The notes below the pieces were generated by a model, which searched no databases, was not told where the DNA came from, and saw only the letters and a list, made by a program, of their open reading frames with translations. This document shows, one piece after another, positions 1 through 9,717 of a stretch of DNA of 38,925 nt. This DNA comes from an uncultured marine group I thaumarchaeote (GTDB lineage Archaea > Thermoproteota > Nitrososphaeria > Nitrososphaerales > Nitrosopumilaceae): NCBI GenBank assembly GCA_902590655.1, contig CACIXQ010000006.1, positions 1 to 38,925 on the forward strand. The letters run 5' to 3'. A program made the translations under genes and the position numbers. The first letter of the stretch is position 1. Every line of letters begins with the position of its first letter.

Positions 1-3000
1 GCAGATATTTGGATCTTTGATATCGATGAAACAAAGCATTCAGATACAATCTTTGGTAATAATGGAACAAATAATCAGTTAAGTGCAGCAGAACTTGCTG
101 AAATGCAATGTGAGGATAACTGTTCATTAGTTTCTGACGTAACAACTGTTATCTCAGGTTATGATACTGTCACAATGACAGAATCATCCGAGAACAGTGC
201 ATACTTCGAATCATTTGATTTGAATGGTGAATCTCAGATTGAGATCATCGCAGAAGCAGTAGGAGATACAGTAACTGTATTCACATACGGAGATGATAGT
301 AGAGATATGATTATCACATATAATGACGCAACAATCGAATTCGATAATATCGACTCTTGGACTCCAACCCAAGTAGCAACATTTACAATAAATGACCCAG
401 ATCAAAACAAAAATCCATGGGACGATGAAGACCTAGAAATTGCTGATGAAACGGACGTAGTTCCAACAATCAGCATGGGTACAGGTGGTTTGTCTCTAAC
501 AGAGGGTAAGAATCCTCACATGGCATCTGGTAGTGCATCCACAGACGGAATGCACACTAGTTTGGGCATTACTATTGGTGATGAATCAGGTGGAGTCATT
601 CAGGGTGTTAATGTCTATAACACAACTGATAACAGCGATCGATTAAGAATTGTTCACAACGGCACAGAATCTGGCGGTGGTATGGGTAGTGCTACAGCAA
701 CTTGGATTAACGTTACAACAGGTCACTCAATAGCTGACTTGAGGGCGTTACCAGGTACTATAGTCCTCAGTTATAACATTGAGGGCCCAGCAAACCTAGT
801 CAGTGCAACTGATGTCGATGTATACATAAAAGGTACAGGTGACAACGAAACTGACACAGCAGGAGATGAAATTACCATCAACGAGTCCGGTAACGCATAC
901 AAAGGTGTATACGATCTGGATGATGGAACTCAATTCTTCAGAAATGTTGATGTAGGAGATTCCGAAGGATTCTCTAAAGCAGCAAACACTGTGTTCGTTG
1001 GAATCGCATTCGAATTAACTCACGCAGCAGGCAATGACCTTGGCACAAGTGCAGACTATGCAATCTCAGCTGACTTCTGTAACTTTGACCAGAACAACGC
1101 TTCTGGCACAGTACACAACTGTACTTACAGAGTTGAAGCATCAGAAACCGGTGACGACACTGGAATCTTCGAGGGCACAGTCGAGTATATCAACTTGGTT
1201 AACTCAACAACACAAGGTACCATAAGTGGTGAACACGATGGTAACGACTTTGAAGTTGAGAATCTCTTAACCGATATGGGTGAAGATGGTCACGCAATTG
1301 TCGTATTACAAGATGCCGTTGATGGCGTTGATGCAGTACGTGTCATATACAATGATACAGATGCATTACAGTCTTCAACTGAAATCGGTGCACAACTAGA
1401 TACCAATACCTACACAGGTACTGCGGAACTAGATGCAGACGAATATGAGGCAGACGACATGGCAACAATTACAATTGTTGATGCTGACTTAAACCAAGAT
1501 AGCGAAATCCGTGATACATACCAAAACAGTTCTACTACATTCAAAATGACCGTAACTGGCTCCGATGGAACATCTCATCAACCATTTGCAACAAAACCAA
1601 TGACAATTATAGAAACAACTCCAGATTCTGGTATATTTGTCGGAACATTCACTGTTCCTGACTACAATGGCCAAGATCTAGAATTGACATACTATGATGC
1701 TCGACCGGCATCTGGCGTAGCTGTCGAAATTTATGATGAAGCCACTGTTACATCAAACAGCGGTTCTATATCATTAGATAGATCAGTTTACCCAGTACCA
1801 TTCGACTCTGACGATTTGAAGCAAGGTGACGATTCAACCGCATACTCCGTTACAGGAGGCTATGATGGTAACGTTACCGTTACAATGGTTGTTCATGATG
1901 CAGACTTTACTGATGATACATTGACTACTGGCAGCACAACTGCAGCCGGTACAGTCTCAGTTATGATTATCGAAGGCACAACTACTTCTACTTGCTTCAC
2001 TGCAGGTAGCATAGCAGCTTTCGATAAGACAGCAGGCACAAGTACAGTCCAGGAACTTGGACCACTCACAGAAATTGTGAGAGATTCATTTGATTATGAA
2101 CTCGAGTTCACTGTTGACAAAGTACAACATTGTGGTGCAAACATGAGAACAGTATCATCTGGTGACGTTATACAAGTAAGTTACATCGATTCAAGTGATG
2201 ACTCTGGAAGTGTATCCACTTTCTATGATTCATCAACATTCGACTTAAGAACTGGTTCTCTTTCAGTTGACAAAGATGTCTATGTACTAGGCAGCGATAT
2301 GGTTGTAACATTAACCGATCCTGACTTGAACTTAGATGCTGGTTCAATGGAAGATTACTCAGCAGAATTAATCGAGTGGGACTCTGATGCAATATCATCA
2401 GTAATGCTTGACGATAACGACTTTACTAACAATCCATCATTGCTAACGGAAACTGGTGACGATACTGGTGTATTCCAGACCGTAACCACACTTCCAGAAG
2501 CTTCAATCAACAGCAATACTATTGACTTTGGTGAAGCAGTCATTCTGACTTACGCAGATCAAGGCTTATCTGGTGAAGATAACTATGGTGACGACACTGT
2601 AGATGTTGAAACATTCTTCAGCATCTCAAACTTTGGTGCACTCGTTGAACTAGACAAGGCAGTCTATAACTGGACTGACACAGTCTATGTTACAATCACA
2701 GCACCTGATCACAACACCAACAGTGCCGGTGAAGAAACAATTGGTACAACAGCACTTCCAATTCAGGTAACAACCCGACATGGAAAGATGTGTACCACAG
2801 CAACCACTGGCAGCGCAACCTATGTTGCAGCCGAAACCGGCCCAGACACAGGAGTCTTCACAGCTGAAGTAGCATTAGAAGGATATGCATTAGCACAAGC
2901 ACACAATACACCTACAGTAGGTGATGTATGTAGTGCCACAGATGACACTGCTGGAGAAAAACAAACAGCAGGTCAGACTGACGGTGTCTCTGTCTCATTC

Positions 3001-3759
3001 GAGTACAATGATGGCTCCGTAGTAGTAGCATCCGCTTCTATTGTCTTCAACATTGCAGAAGCAAGCTTTGACACATCTACAGCATCATCTGGCGGTTCAG
3101 CAGTATTCACTGTTGTAGACGCAGATGAGAATACAAATGATAGCGTAATCGATACATTCGAAGTAGCCGTCTTCTCCGATTCGGATAGCGGTGGTTTCAA
3201 GATGAGCATGTATGAGACAGACGAAGATACAGGAGTCTTCGAAGGAACGGTATTCTTTACCTCCGACGATGCAACTTCCGGTAACAACTTACGAGTCTCA
3301 GAGGGCGACACTGTAACTGCTGAATATGACGACTACACATTACCTGAACCTTACACTGATAGCGATGACTTGACTATAGCTGGTACATTAACAATCGGTA
3401 CAGCATTCCCACCACTTGAGAGAGCACCTGCTGCTAACGCACGTGTCGTCGATGCATTCGGCGCCTCCGTAGCGGAAGTTTCAGTTGGTCAACAAGTACA
3501 GATTGCAGCCGATGTGTCAAATGGACAGGGCAAGGATCAAGCATTTGCTTACTTAGTACAGGTACAAGATGGTAATGGAGTAACAGTATCATTAGCATGG
3601 ATTACAGGTTCTTTGACTGGTGGACAATCAATGAGTCCAGCATTGTCATGGACACCTAGCGGTTCCGGATCATACACTGCAACAGTGTTTGTCTGGGAGA
3701 GCGTAGATAATCCAACAGCGTTATCACCAACTGTATCAGTAGACATCGACGTAGTATAA
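1..3759 (+). CDS. S-layer protein, C-terminal 1252 residues (5' partial)
   Basis: The reading frame is open from base 1, so the gene begins upstream; the ATG at 103 is internal. The product is large, very rich in Asp, Thr, Ser and Gly, and poor in Lys/Arg, as expected for an extracellular lattice protein. It is built of Ig-like beta-sandwich modules. Five copies of an ET-x-x-DTG-[IV]-F motif occur (codons from about 1144, 1612, 2449, 2833 and 3214), and modules also carry D-x-D-x-N turns. The C-terminus is a canonical beta domain with no membrane segment. Several Cys occur in close pairs and may form disulfides. Size, acidity and position just before the complex III operon match the N. maritimus S-layer protein Nmar_1547 (1734 aa), so roughly 480 N-terminal residues are probably missing. 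The acidic lattice is thought to concentrate ammonium at the cell surface (established for Nitrosopumilus; inferred here). Confidence 0.85.
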   Translation, partial: ADIWIFDIDETKHSDTIFGNNGTNNQLSAAELAEMQCEDNCSLVSDVTTVISGYDTVTMTESSENSAYFESFDLNGESQIEIIAEAVGDTVTVFTYGDDSRDMIITYNDATIEFDNIDSWTPTQVATFTINDPDQNKNPWDDEDLEIADETDVVPTISMGTGGLSLTEGKNPHMASGSASTDGMHTSLGITIGDESGGVIQGVNVYNTTDNSDRLRIVHNGTESGGGMGSATATWINVTTGHSIADLRALPGTIVLSYNIEGPANLVSATDVDVYIKGTGDNETDTAGDEITINESGNAYKGVYDLDDGTQFFRNVDVGDSEGFSKAANTVFVGIAFELTHAAGNDLGTSADYAISADFCNFDQNNASGTVHNCTYRVEASETGDDTGIFEGTVEYINLVNSTTQGTISGEHDGNDFEVENLLTDMGEDGHAIVVLQDAVDGVDAVRVIYNDTDALQSSTEIGAQLDTNTYTGTAELDADEYEADDMATITIVDADLNQDSEIRDTYQNSSTTFKMTVTGSDGTSHQPFATKPMTIIETTPDSGIFVGTFTVPDYNGQDLELTYYDARPASGVAVEIYDEATVTSNSGSISLDRSVYPVPFDSDDLKQGDDSTAYSVTGGYDGNVTVTMVVHDADFTDDTLTTGSTTAAGTVSVMIIEGTTTSTCFTAGSIAAFDKTAGTSTVQELGPLTEIVRDSFDYELEFTVDKVQHCGANMRTVSSGDVIQVSYIDSSDDSGSVSTFYDSSTFDLRTGSLSVDKDVYVLGSDMVVTLTDPDLNLDAGSMEDYSAELIEWDSDAISSVMLDDNDFTNNPSLLTETGDDTGVFQTVTTLPEASINSNTIDFGEAVILTYADQGLSGEDNYGDDTVDVETFFSISNFGALVELDKAVYNWTDTVYVTITAPDHNTNSAGEETIGTTALPIQVTTRHGKMCTTATTGSATYVAAETGPDTGVFTAEVALEGYALAQAHNTPTVGDVCSATDDTAGEKQTAGQTDGVSVSFEYNDGSVVVASASIVFNIAEASFDTSTASSGGSAVFTVVDADENTNDSVIDTFEVAVFSDSDSGGFKMSMYETDEDTGVFEGTVFFTSDDATSGNNLRVSEGDTVTAEYDDYTLPEPYTDSDDLTIAGTLTIGTAFPPLERAPAANARVVDAFGASVAEVSVGQQVQIAADVSNGQGKDQAFAYLVQVQDGNGVTVSLAWITGSLTGGQSMSPALSWTPSGSGSYTATVFVWESVDNPTALSPTVSVDIDVV

Positions 3760-3776
3760 GACTAGAAAACATCTAA

Positions 3777-3799
3777 CCCCCCCTTTTTTCTTTTTTTTT
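3777..3799 (+). terminator. C-run/T-run terminator after the S-layer gene
   Basis: Eighteen bases after the S-layer stop codon there are seven C, then six T, one C and nine T. Archaeal RNA polymerase terminates at such T tracts without needing a hairpin. A strong terminator is expected after a very highly expressed gene. The remaining bases up to 3901 are AT-rich leader; a TATA-like AATTTATTC lies at 3858-3866. Confidence 0.7.
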
Positions 3800-3901
3800 A
3801 ATAATCTAACCTAAAGGATATTTACAAATGATATTTTCCAGTATCAAATTCAAGAGAATTTATTCAGAAACAATATCTACAAGTCAAAATTAAGATAAGC
3901 A

Positions 3902-4885
3902 TTGAAATTTCTAATTTTCACTATAATTGGTTTACTAGTAATCATTGCTTCACCACAAGTGTTTGCAGAAGAACTACTTGCATTTACTAATCAGCAAATA
4001 TACACTACACAACATCCATTGTTGGTGTATGGTACTGGACCTGAAAATGCACCGTTGGTTATACGTTTGTTTGCACCAGATGGTACAAGTGCAGAGTTTC
4101 AGCAAATTACAACCAACTCTGACGGTTCATTTAGCTATAAGATTTTAGACTGGCCAGAATCCTCAACAAAGTATCCCTTTGGTACTTACACTGTTGAAAT
4201 ACTAACGAACGTTGGCTTAAACCAAAAAATAGACATAAAGTTTGCATCATCAACAGAACTTGAACTAATACCAATAGAACGAAGAATTACTACTGAAGTG
4301 TTTGCACCAGAGATGGCTGCTGCAGATAGACCTTTCCGCGTGTTTGTACAGGTTACAACAGATGGTCTCTTAGTTAGCGGTGATGCAAAGAAAGTCCTCT
4401 CCTCATCACACATACACACTCCTGACGGTAAAGTACACAGTCTTGCAATGTCAATAGAAATGTTACACGAAGGTTTGTACTTTGTTGAGTATACGCCTAG
4501 ATCGGAGGGTACTTACATTTTTCACATGGTAGCATTTTCTGAAGGAACACAGTCTCATGGTTCTGCTGCCACTCTTGTTTTGGGCGAAGACATAGCAGGA
4601 ATATCTAGACAGATTATCACTCTAAATGACGTTTTAACAACTGCATCCACTGAACTTGATACATTACAAACTGACATACATGGATTTGGTACTACACTTG
4701 AAGATGCTAGTGCAAAGCTGGAAAACAGTGTAACAGTCATTGATTCAAGCGTATCTGCCATGTCATCGGCGGTTGAAAATATAGAACAGGCGTCATTACA
4801 GGTTAATTCATTATTATTTCCGATAATGGGTGCAATTGCGGTTATACTTGCTCTGCAGATTTCAATAATTGCGCGAAGAAGATAA
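3902..4885 (+). CDS. Secreted, C-terminally membrane-anchored coiled-coil protein
   Basis: The product has 327 residues and begins with TTG; an in-frame TAA only two codons upstream leaves little choice of start. Residues 1-22 are a signal peptide ending in VFA. A beta-sandwich follows (about 25-120, Ig/MG2-like with a GSFSYKI turn), then a second beta-rich region to about 225. A helical stretch at about 235-295 has heptad-like Leu/Ile/Val spacing and suggests a coiled coil. A single transmembrane helix at about 303-324 is followed by Arg-Arg-Arg, so the bulk faces outside. It lies between the S-layer gene and a surface protease, which suggests a cell-envelope role, perhaps as an S-layer anchor or spacer. 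That role is inference; I do not recognise a named family. Confidence 0.7.
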   Translation: MKFLIFTIIGLLVIIASPQVFAEELLAFTNQQIYTTQHPLLVYGTGPENAPLVIRLFAPDGTSAEFQQITTNSDGSFSYKILDWPESSTKYPFGTYTVEILTNVGLNQKIDIKFASSTELELIPIERRITTEVFAPEMAAADRPFRVFVQVTTDGLLVSGDAKKVLSSSHIHTPDGKVHSLAMSIEMLHEGLYFVEYTPRSEGTYIFHMVAFSEGTQSHGSAATLVLGEDIAGISRQIITLNDVLTTASTELDTLQTDIHGFGTTLEDASAKLENSVTVIDSSVSAMSSAVENIEQASLQVNSLLFPIMGAIAVILALQISIIARRR

Positions 4886-4893
4886 TTATAATA
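4886..4893 (+). promoter_or_regulatory. TATA box for the subtilase gene
   Basis: TTATAATA lies 25-32 bases before the ATG at 4918, overlapping the end of the upstream gene's trailer. This spacing places the transcript start at or next to the ATG, a leaderless mRNA, and shows the protease can be transcribed separately from the upstream surface protein. Confidence 0.55.
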
Positions 4894-4917
4894 ATCGTAC
4901 ACAAATAATTTCTAATA

Positions 4918-7900
4918 ATGTCTAAGCTCGCAATATTTTTAGCTGTATTTTTTGTACTGTTATTATTTCAACAGAGCTCTTATGGTTTTCTTGAAGGGAC
5001 TGATATTCCTGCATTTTCAGGTTTTGATGTTGAAGGAGTATCAGATATTATATCGTTAGATCTATCTCCCCAGGAAAATGTATCAAAAAGATATTTGGTC
5101 TATGGTTCAGGTTCTCTAAGCAATGTATACGTAGATACAAAAGATGTTGTATATGGAATTGACTCTGACAAGGGATTTTTCTCAGTTGGAATATTAACAG
5201 AAAATGAGGCGTACAAACTCAAATCAAACGGATATCATGTAATAGAAGACTTTATGCTAGATTTTCACTCTAAATATATTTCAACTAATGCAATTACCAA
5301 AACCTCACAACTTGGAAACATTGCAAATTCAGAACGTGTTCATGACCTCTATGATGTAACTGGCAAGGGAGTCACAATTGCCGTAATGGATACTGGAGTT
5401 GACTTTTCAAATCCTGATATTATGGAATCTTTGGCACGAGATGAAGATAACAAACCTATAATGCTTGATGCTGATGGGCAGGGCTTGGTACTTACCAATT
5501 CTACATATGCTGCAAACATAAAGTACGGTAAAATCTATAACTTCACAAAAAGTGAATTGGTGGAACTAGACACAACATCTTATGTGTACAAGTCCAAGAA
5601 TGGTATATTTTTGAGCTCCGCAACTGCAAACAATGCTACGCTTTCTATTTACAATTCACTGTATCCGTATATGGGTCAATCTCATGTACTCCATGCTAAG
5701 GTAACTGGCGACTTGAAAATTGGAAATAATGAAAAAAACTTTATCCAATCTCAAAGTGGAGTTTACCATCTAGGCGCAATTATTGCCGCTCATCTTGGCA
5801 AACTTCAGGTTCTGATTGTTCTAGTGACTGATCCTAACGAAGCTGGAGTATATGATACCATTATACCAGACATGGCAACTTCTTGGCAGGATTACACTAG
5901 AGACCCAAACAAAGAGCAGGGTTATGATTTTGATTTTACTGATGACACACCAATCACAATTGGTGATGGAAATGAATTCTTACTTTATGATTCAGACAAC
6001 GATGGCATAAATGATTATTCTGCGGGAACTGTGGGAGCAAGAATAGTTGACATATATGGAATTTTTTCAGATGAAGCAGAAATTGATTATAAGCTGGGCG
6101 CAGTTAATGGAACACTATTACCTGCAATGGATAAGAATGGTAATTACTTTGGAATAATGAATGATTTTTTCGGACATGGAACTGCTAGCTCTGCCACAAT
6201 TGTATCAAAGGGAAAGATGGAATATGATATCTATAATGATACCAAGAAAACTACAATATTGGGTATAGCCCCAGATGCCAGTATAATACCGGTAAAGTCA
6301 TTGTGGTTTGGTGATATATTTTATGGATGGATGTGGTCTGCTGGGTTTGAAAATAACGAGAACAAGTGGATATATTCCGGTGAACCAAAAGCTGATATCA
6401 TTTCAAATAGTTGGGGAGTCAGCAATTTTCCAAGTTTAGATTATGCGCCAGGTCTGGATATATCATCACAGATACTTAACACACTAGTTATACCAAAATC
6501 AATTCATCAAAATTATACAGGTACTACAATAATATCTAGTGCTGGAAACTCGGGGCATGGATATGGCACAATGGGTATGCCAGGAATTTCATCGTTTGGT
6601 ATATCAGTTGGTGCTGTGACAAATAACGATATTGTTGGGTATGGACCATTCGAAGGTCAACCACGATTTGGTAACACAACAGATCATTCAGATCATGTTG
6701 TTGACTTTTCCAGTAGAGGTCCAGGAATTATTGGTGACCCAAAGCCAGATTTAATGAGTATTGGAGCATATAGCTTTGTACCTTCAACTATCACAAAAAT
6801 TCCTGATGAGCCTAGTGAATCATTCAGTGTTTATGGAGGTACCAGTATGTCTGCACCAATTGTTGCAGGTAGTGCAGCTCTTGTAGTTGAAAGTATGAAA
6901 GAGAATTCAGTAGAATATGATCCATTCACAATCCGCAACTTGCTCATGTCATCTGCACATGATTTACGTAACGATCCGTTAACACAGGGAGCAGGATTAG
7001 TGGATGCATTGGATGCCGTAAGAATTGTGAATGGACACGCGGGTAAATTCATGGTACATAATGACGCATCGTTTTCAAACATAAAAGAAGTGATAAAACC
7101 TACATTATCATCAGTTAATTCCGATTTGTTAGGTATTGATTCTGAATTTGATCTTGATGACAAAACATTCCCTATGACAAGTTGGTATGGAGGAAGACTG
7201 AACCCAGGAGAAGAAACAACCACAACTTATACAATTAAAAATCTAAATGACTATACGATCAATGTTAAAATCACCCCTCAAACTCTAAAGTTAATTGACA
7301 GACTAGAAATGAGTGGAATCACCGAACCACTTCTTCAGGATCCAATCTTAAATGAGGAAGATACGTATAGACCAAATTACATAAAATTAAGCAATATACC
7401 TGCTGAGCACATAACTTCGAATGAAACTAACACAATTCATCCTGAATCCTCGCTTATGATTTTGAATGCCCATTTTCCCTTTGATGTTTTTATGAATCAG
7501 ACGACTACAAATTATGCAGACAGTTTGCAAATCTCTTCTCTTTATGTTTATGATTGGGAAGACAAAAATACAGACGATGAAATTTCAAGCGATGAATTGT
7601 CAATGGTAAGTAGAGGCGGTTCTTGGGGAACAGTTCAAGAAATTCGTCTCTCAGATCCTGTCGACAAATTTGAACACGAACCAGTTATCGGAGTATATCC
7701 TGTCCCAAAAATATTTTCTTTCTGGCAAGGAAATACCCAACAAAACGCAACAGCAATGGATTACTCTCTTTCTATTAGCTACTATGAAGATGTTTTATGG
7801 GATGATATTACTGTAAACAATCCTGAAGTTATAATTTTGGATAACGACTTTACTGATGTAGTTGCTACACTTTCAGTACCACCTGATAGCCAAAGTGGTG

Positions 7901-9090
7901 TTTATCAGGGATTCTTAAAATTTGAAGGAAAATATCATACAGTTAAATCACCAGTATCATATGGCGTACTGGAAAATGGTTACGTAAAGGGAGCCTTTGA
8001 TATGACAAGCAGATACATGGCTGGTGATTGGAGACAATATTATTTTGATATACAGGATAAGACGATTAATTCTGCCACAATTGACTTTGAATGGGAAAAT
8101 GATCACACAAATTTTACTGCATTTATGATTGATCCTGATGGGAAAATTGTTCAGACAAATTTTCCATCAGGTGTGTTTGGTGAGTTTCTTGGCTGGCCAA
8201 CCGGTGATTGGCTTGGTACATCACCATTTAGTGGAGGAGGTACATTCTATCCTCTAAAAAACAAAGACGCTACATCGACTGTACTGTTTGCACCAATTAA
8301 CCAGACTGGAACCTATACTCTACTTGTTCATTCTACACTATTTGATGGCACATCAATAGTAGAACCTATCTCAGTTGCTGCAAAATTTACTACAATTGTA
8401 CCTGATGATAAGCCACCTCAAATAACATTCAAAGTTCCTAAATTAATAAACAAAAAATTCAATGTTTTGCCAGAAGTAATTGAGAAGAACCCTGATACCG
8501 CGAAATATTATCTAGATGGCGAGGAACGTACGAAGCAGCAATTGCCTTTAAACTTTGGAATGCTACCGGATGGAGAACATGAATTAAGAATACATGCAGT
8601 TGATATTGTTGGTAATGACGCAGAAAAGACATTTTCATTTACTGTAGATAACACACCGCCAGAAATCTTGGTAAAATCACCAATGGATGGTACAACAGTA
8701 GCAGACTCGCTAAAAATCAATTTCAAGGTGGAGGATGAAAATTTGGCTGAAGATGGAGCGATCAAAATTTTATTACCAGATGGGGAATCTTTAGAAGATA
8801 TAACATCTTATTCGCTTGATGTGACTGATATGGATGATGGAGTTTATAATTTGACGATCATGGCTGTTGATATTGCTGAAAATGAACAAAACATGATGAT
8901 CGAATTTAATGTTGATCATACGTTTGTGCCAGAGTCACCTGTTATATCCAAAGACACGGAACCATCATCCGAAAATGACGTCTTAATTGTGATTGGTGCT
9001 ATTATTGTCGCAGCAATCGTGATCCCAATTATTATTAAAAGAATTAGAAAAACTCCTACAGAAAATAAAATTTTGAAAGAAGATTTATAA
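4918..9090 (+). CDS. Giant membrane-anchored subtilisin-like serine protease (S8)
   Basis: The product has 1390 residues, with a signal peptide at about 1-23 and a transmembrane helix at about 1355-1375 followed by a basic tail; it is an ectoenzyme. The S8 catalytic triad is intact: Asp158 in AVMDTGVDF, His420 in GHGTASS and Ser643 in GTSMSAP, with oxyanion Asn544 in SAGNSG. The 262 residues between Asp and His are far more than in subtilisin and include a Ca-binding type DxDxDGxxD loop starting at Asp358. A second, EF-hand-like loop spans 882-893. Two Ig-like repeats (about 1165-1340, one with a VDNTPPEI linker) precede the anchor. It has its own TATA box. Its position beside the S-layer gene suggests maturation or turnover of surface proteins (inference). 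Family assignment is firm; substrate is unknown. Confidence 0.9.
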   Translation: MSKLAIFLAVFFVLLLFQQSSYGFLEGTDIPAFSGFDVEGVSDIISLDLSPQENVSKRYLVYGSGSLSNVYVDTKDVVYGIDSDKGFFSVGILTENEAYKLKSNGYHVIEDFMLDFHSKYISTNAITKTSQLGNIANSERVHDLYDVTGKGVTIAVMDTGVDFSNPDIMESLARDEDNKPIMLDADGQGLVLTNSTYAANIKYGKIYNFTKSELVELDTTSYVYKSKNGIFLSSATANNATLSIYNSLYPYMGQSHVLHAKVTGDLKIGNNEKNFIQSQSGVYHLGAIIAAHLGKLQVLIVLVTDPNEAGVYDTIIPDMATSWQDYTRDPNKEQGYDFDFTDDTPITIGDGNEFLLYDSDNDGINDYSAGTVGARIVDIYGIFSDEAEIDYKLGAVNGTLLPAMDKNGNYFGIMNDFFGHGTASSATIVSKGKMEYDIYNDTKKTTILGIAPDASIIPVKSLWFGDIFYGWMWSAGFENNENKWIYSGEPKADIISNSWGVSNFPSLDYAPGLDISSQILNTLVIPKSIHQNYTGTTIISSAGNSGHGYGTMGMPGISSFGISVGAVTNNDIVGYGPFEGQPRFGNTTDHSDHVVDFSSRGPGIIGDPKPDLMSIGAYSFVPSTITKIPDEPSESFSVYGGTSMSAPIVAGSAALVVESMKENSVEYDPFTIRNLLMSSAHDLRNDPLTQGAGLVDALDAVRIVNGHAGKFMVHNDASFSNIKEVIKPTLSSVNSDLLGIDSEFDLDDKTFPMTSWYGGRLNPGEETTTTYTIKNLNDYTINVKITPQTLKLIDRLEMSGITEPLLQDPILNEEDTYRPNYIKLSNIPAEHITSNETNTIHPESSLMILNAHFPFDVFMNQTTTNYADSLQISSLYVYDWEDKNTDDEISSDELSMVSRGGSWGTVQEIRLSDPVDKFEHEPVIGVYPVPKIFSFWQGNTQQNATAMDYSLSISYYEDVLWDDITVNNPEVIILDNDFTDVVATLSVPPDSQSGVYQGFLKFEGKYHTVKSPVSYGVLENGYVKGAFDMTSRYMAGDWRQYYFDIQDKTINSATIDFEWENDHTNFTAFMIDPDGKIVQTNFPSGVFGEFLGWPTGDWLGTSPFSGGGTFYPLKNKDATSTVLFAPINQTGTYTLLVHSTLFDGTSIVEPISVAAKFTTIVPDDKPPQITFKVPKLINKKFNVLPEVIEKNPDTAKYYLDGEERTKQQLPLNFGMLPDGEHELRIHAVDIVGNDAEKTFSFTVDNTPPEILVKSPMDGTTVADSLKINFKVEDENLAEDGAIKILLPDGESLEDITSYSLDVTDMDDGVYNLTIMAVDIAENEQNMMIEFNVDHTFVPESPVISKDTEPSSENDVLIVIGAIIVAAIVIPIIIKRIRKTPTENKILKEDL

Positions 9091-9114
9091 CCAATTTGAC
9101 GAATGTGAGCTTGA

Positions 9115-9717
9115 ATGTCTGAGCAGGAAAAGGGACCTGGTGGTATGTCCAGGAGAGATTTTCTAAAGCTTATGGGTGCTGCAGGAACATCTGTTGCTTT
9201 TGCACCTTTCGTTTCTTGGGGCAAGTTTCTGCCCAATCCATCATCTGTAACTTTAACCAAAGTACCTGTAATCTTGCCTGACGGTACGCAGGCAAATCTT
9301 AACACTTTTCCAATAAATCATGCTGAGGTTATCACTTATCCAGAAACGGAGGATGAAGTTTTAAATGAAGAGGCATTTAGAAAATGGCAATTTATCAGAC
9401 TCCCTGAAAAATTTGGTGGAGAGAGAAAAGAGGTATCTTCATTTAGAGCATATAGTATGGTATGTCTTCATTTGTGGTGTTTGTGGAAGTACTGGCCGGA
9501 TGAAGGAAGAATGAGAGGAGAGTGTCCATGTCATGGAAGTATGTATGATGTTCGAACTGGTACCTCCTTTTTAGGGCCAGCATCACTGCAGGCAGCTCCT
9601 TCAAACACACTACCACAACTTAATTTTGAGGCTGATTCTGATGGATTTATGTTTATTTCCCCTCCAAAATGGGGAGTTAATGAAAATGGAGTTGTAGGAT
9701 ATGGCCGTTTCGCTTGA
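9115..9717 (+). CDS. Rieske iron-sulfur protein of complex III
   Basis: This 200-residue protein carries the [2Fe-2S] cluster that takes electrons from quinol in a cytochrome bc-type complex. A twin-arginine signal (SRRDFLKL) followed by a hydrophobic stretch at about 17-30 directs folded export and leaves a membrane anchor. The cluster motifs are Cys117-Leu-His119-Leu-Trp-Cys122 and Cys137-Pro-Cys139-His140-Gly-Ser. Both cluster Cys/His pairs and the two disulfide Cys are therefore present, but the usual Gly of CTHLGC is Trp121. The last 17 bases overlap the cytochrome b gene, so the two are translated together. In ammonia oxidisers the complex links quinol from hydroxylamine oxidation to the terminal oxidase. 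Confidence 0.93.
   Translation: MSEQEKGPGGMSRRDFLKLMGAAGTSVAFAPFVSWGKFLPNPSSVTLTKVPVILPDGTQANLNTFPINHAEVITYPETEDEVLNEEAFRKWQFIRLPEKFGGERKEVSSFRAYSMVCLHLWCLWKYWPDEGRMRGECPCHGSMYDVRTGTSFLGPASLQAAPSNTLPQLNFEADSDGFMFISPPKWGVNENGVVGYGRFA

Noticed and set aside
2973-3311. A 112-codon minus-strand frame inside the S-layer gene
   Set aside because: The Asp/Thr/Ser-rich coding strand lacks stops on its complement by codon bias; the frame carries no motif.
8916-9305. A 129-codon minus-strand frame across the subtilase/Rieske junction
   Set aside because: It is opposite the TM segment and TAT signal of two real genes; the hydrophobic stretch is a mirror of these.
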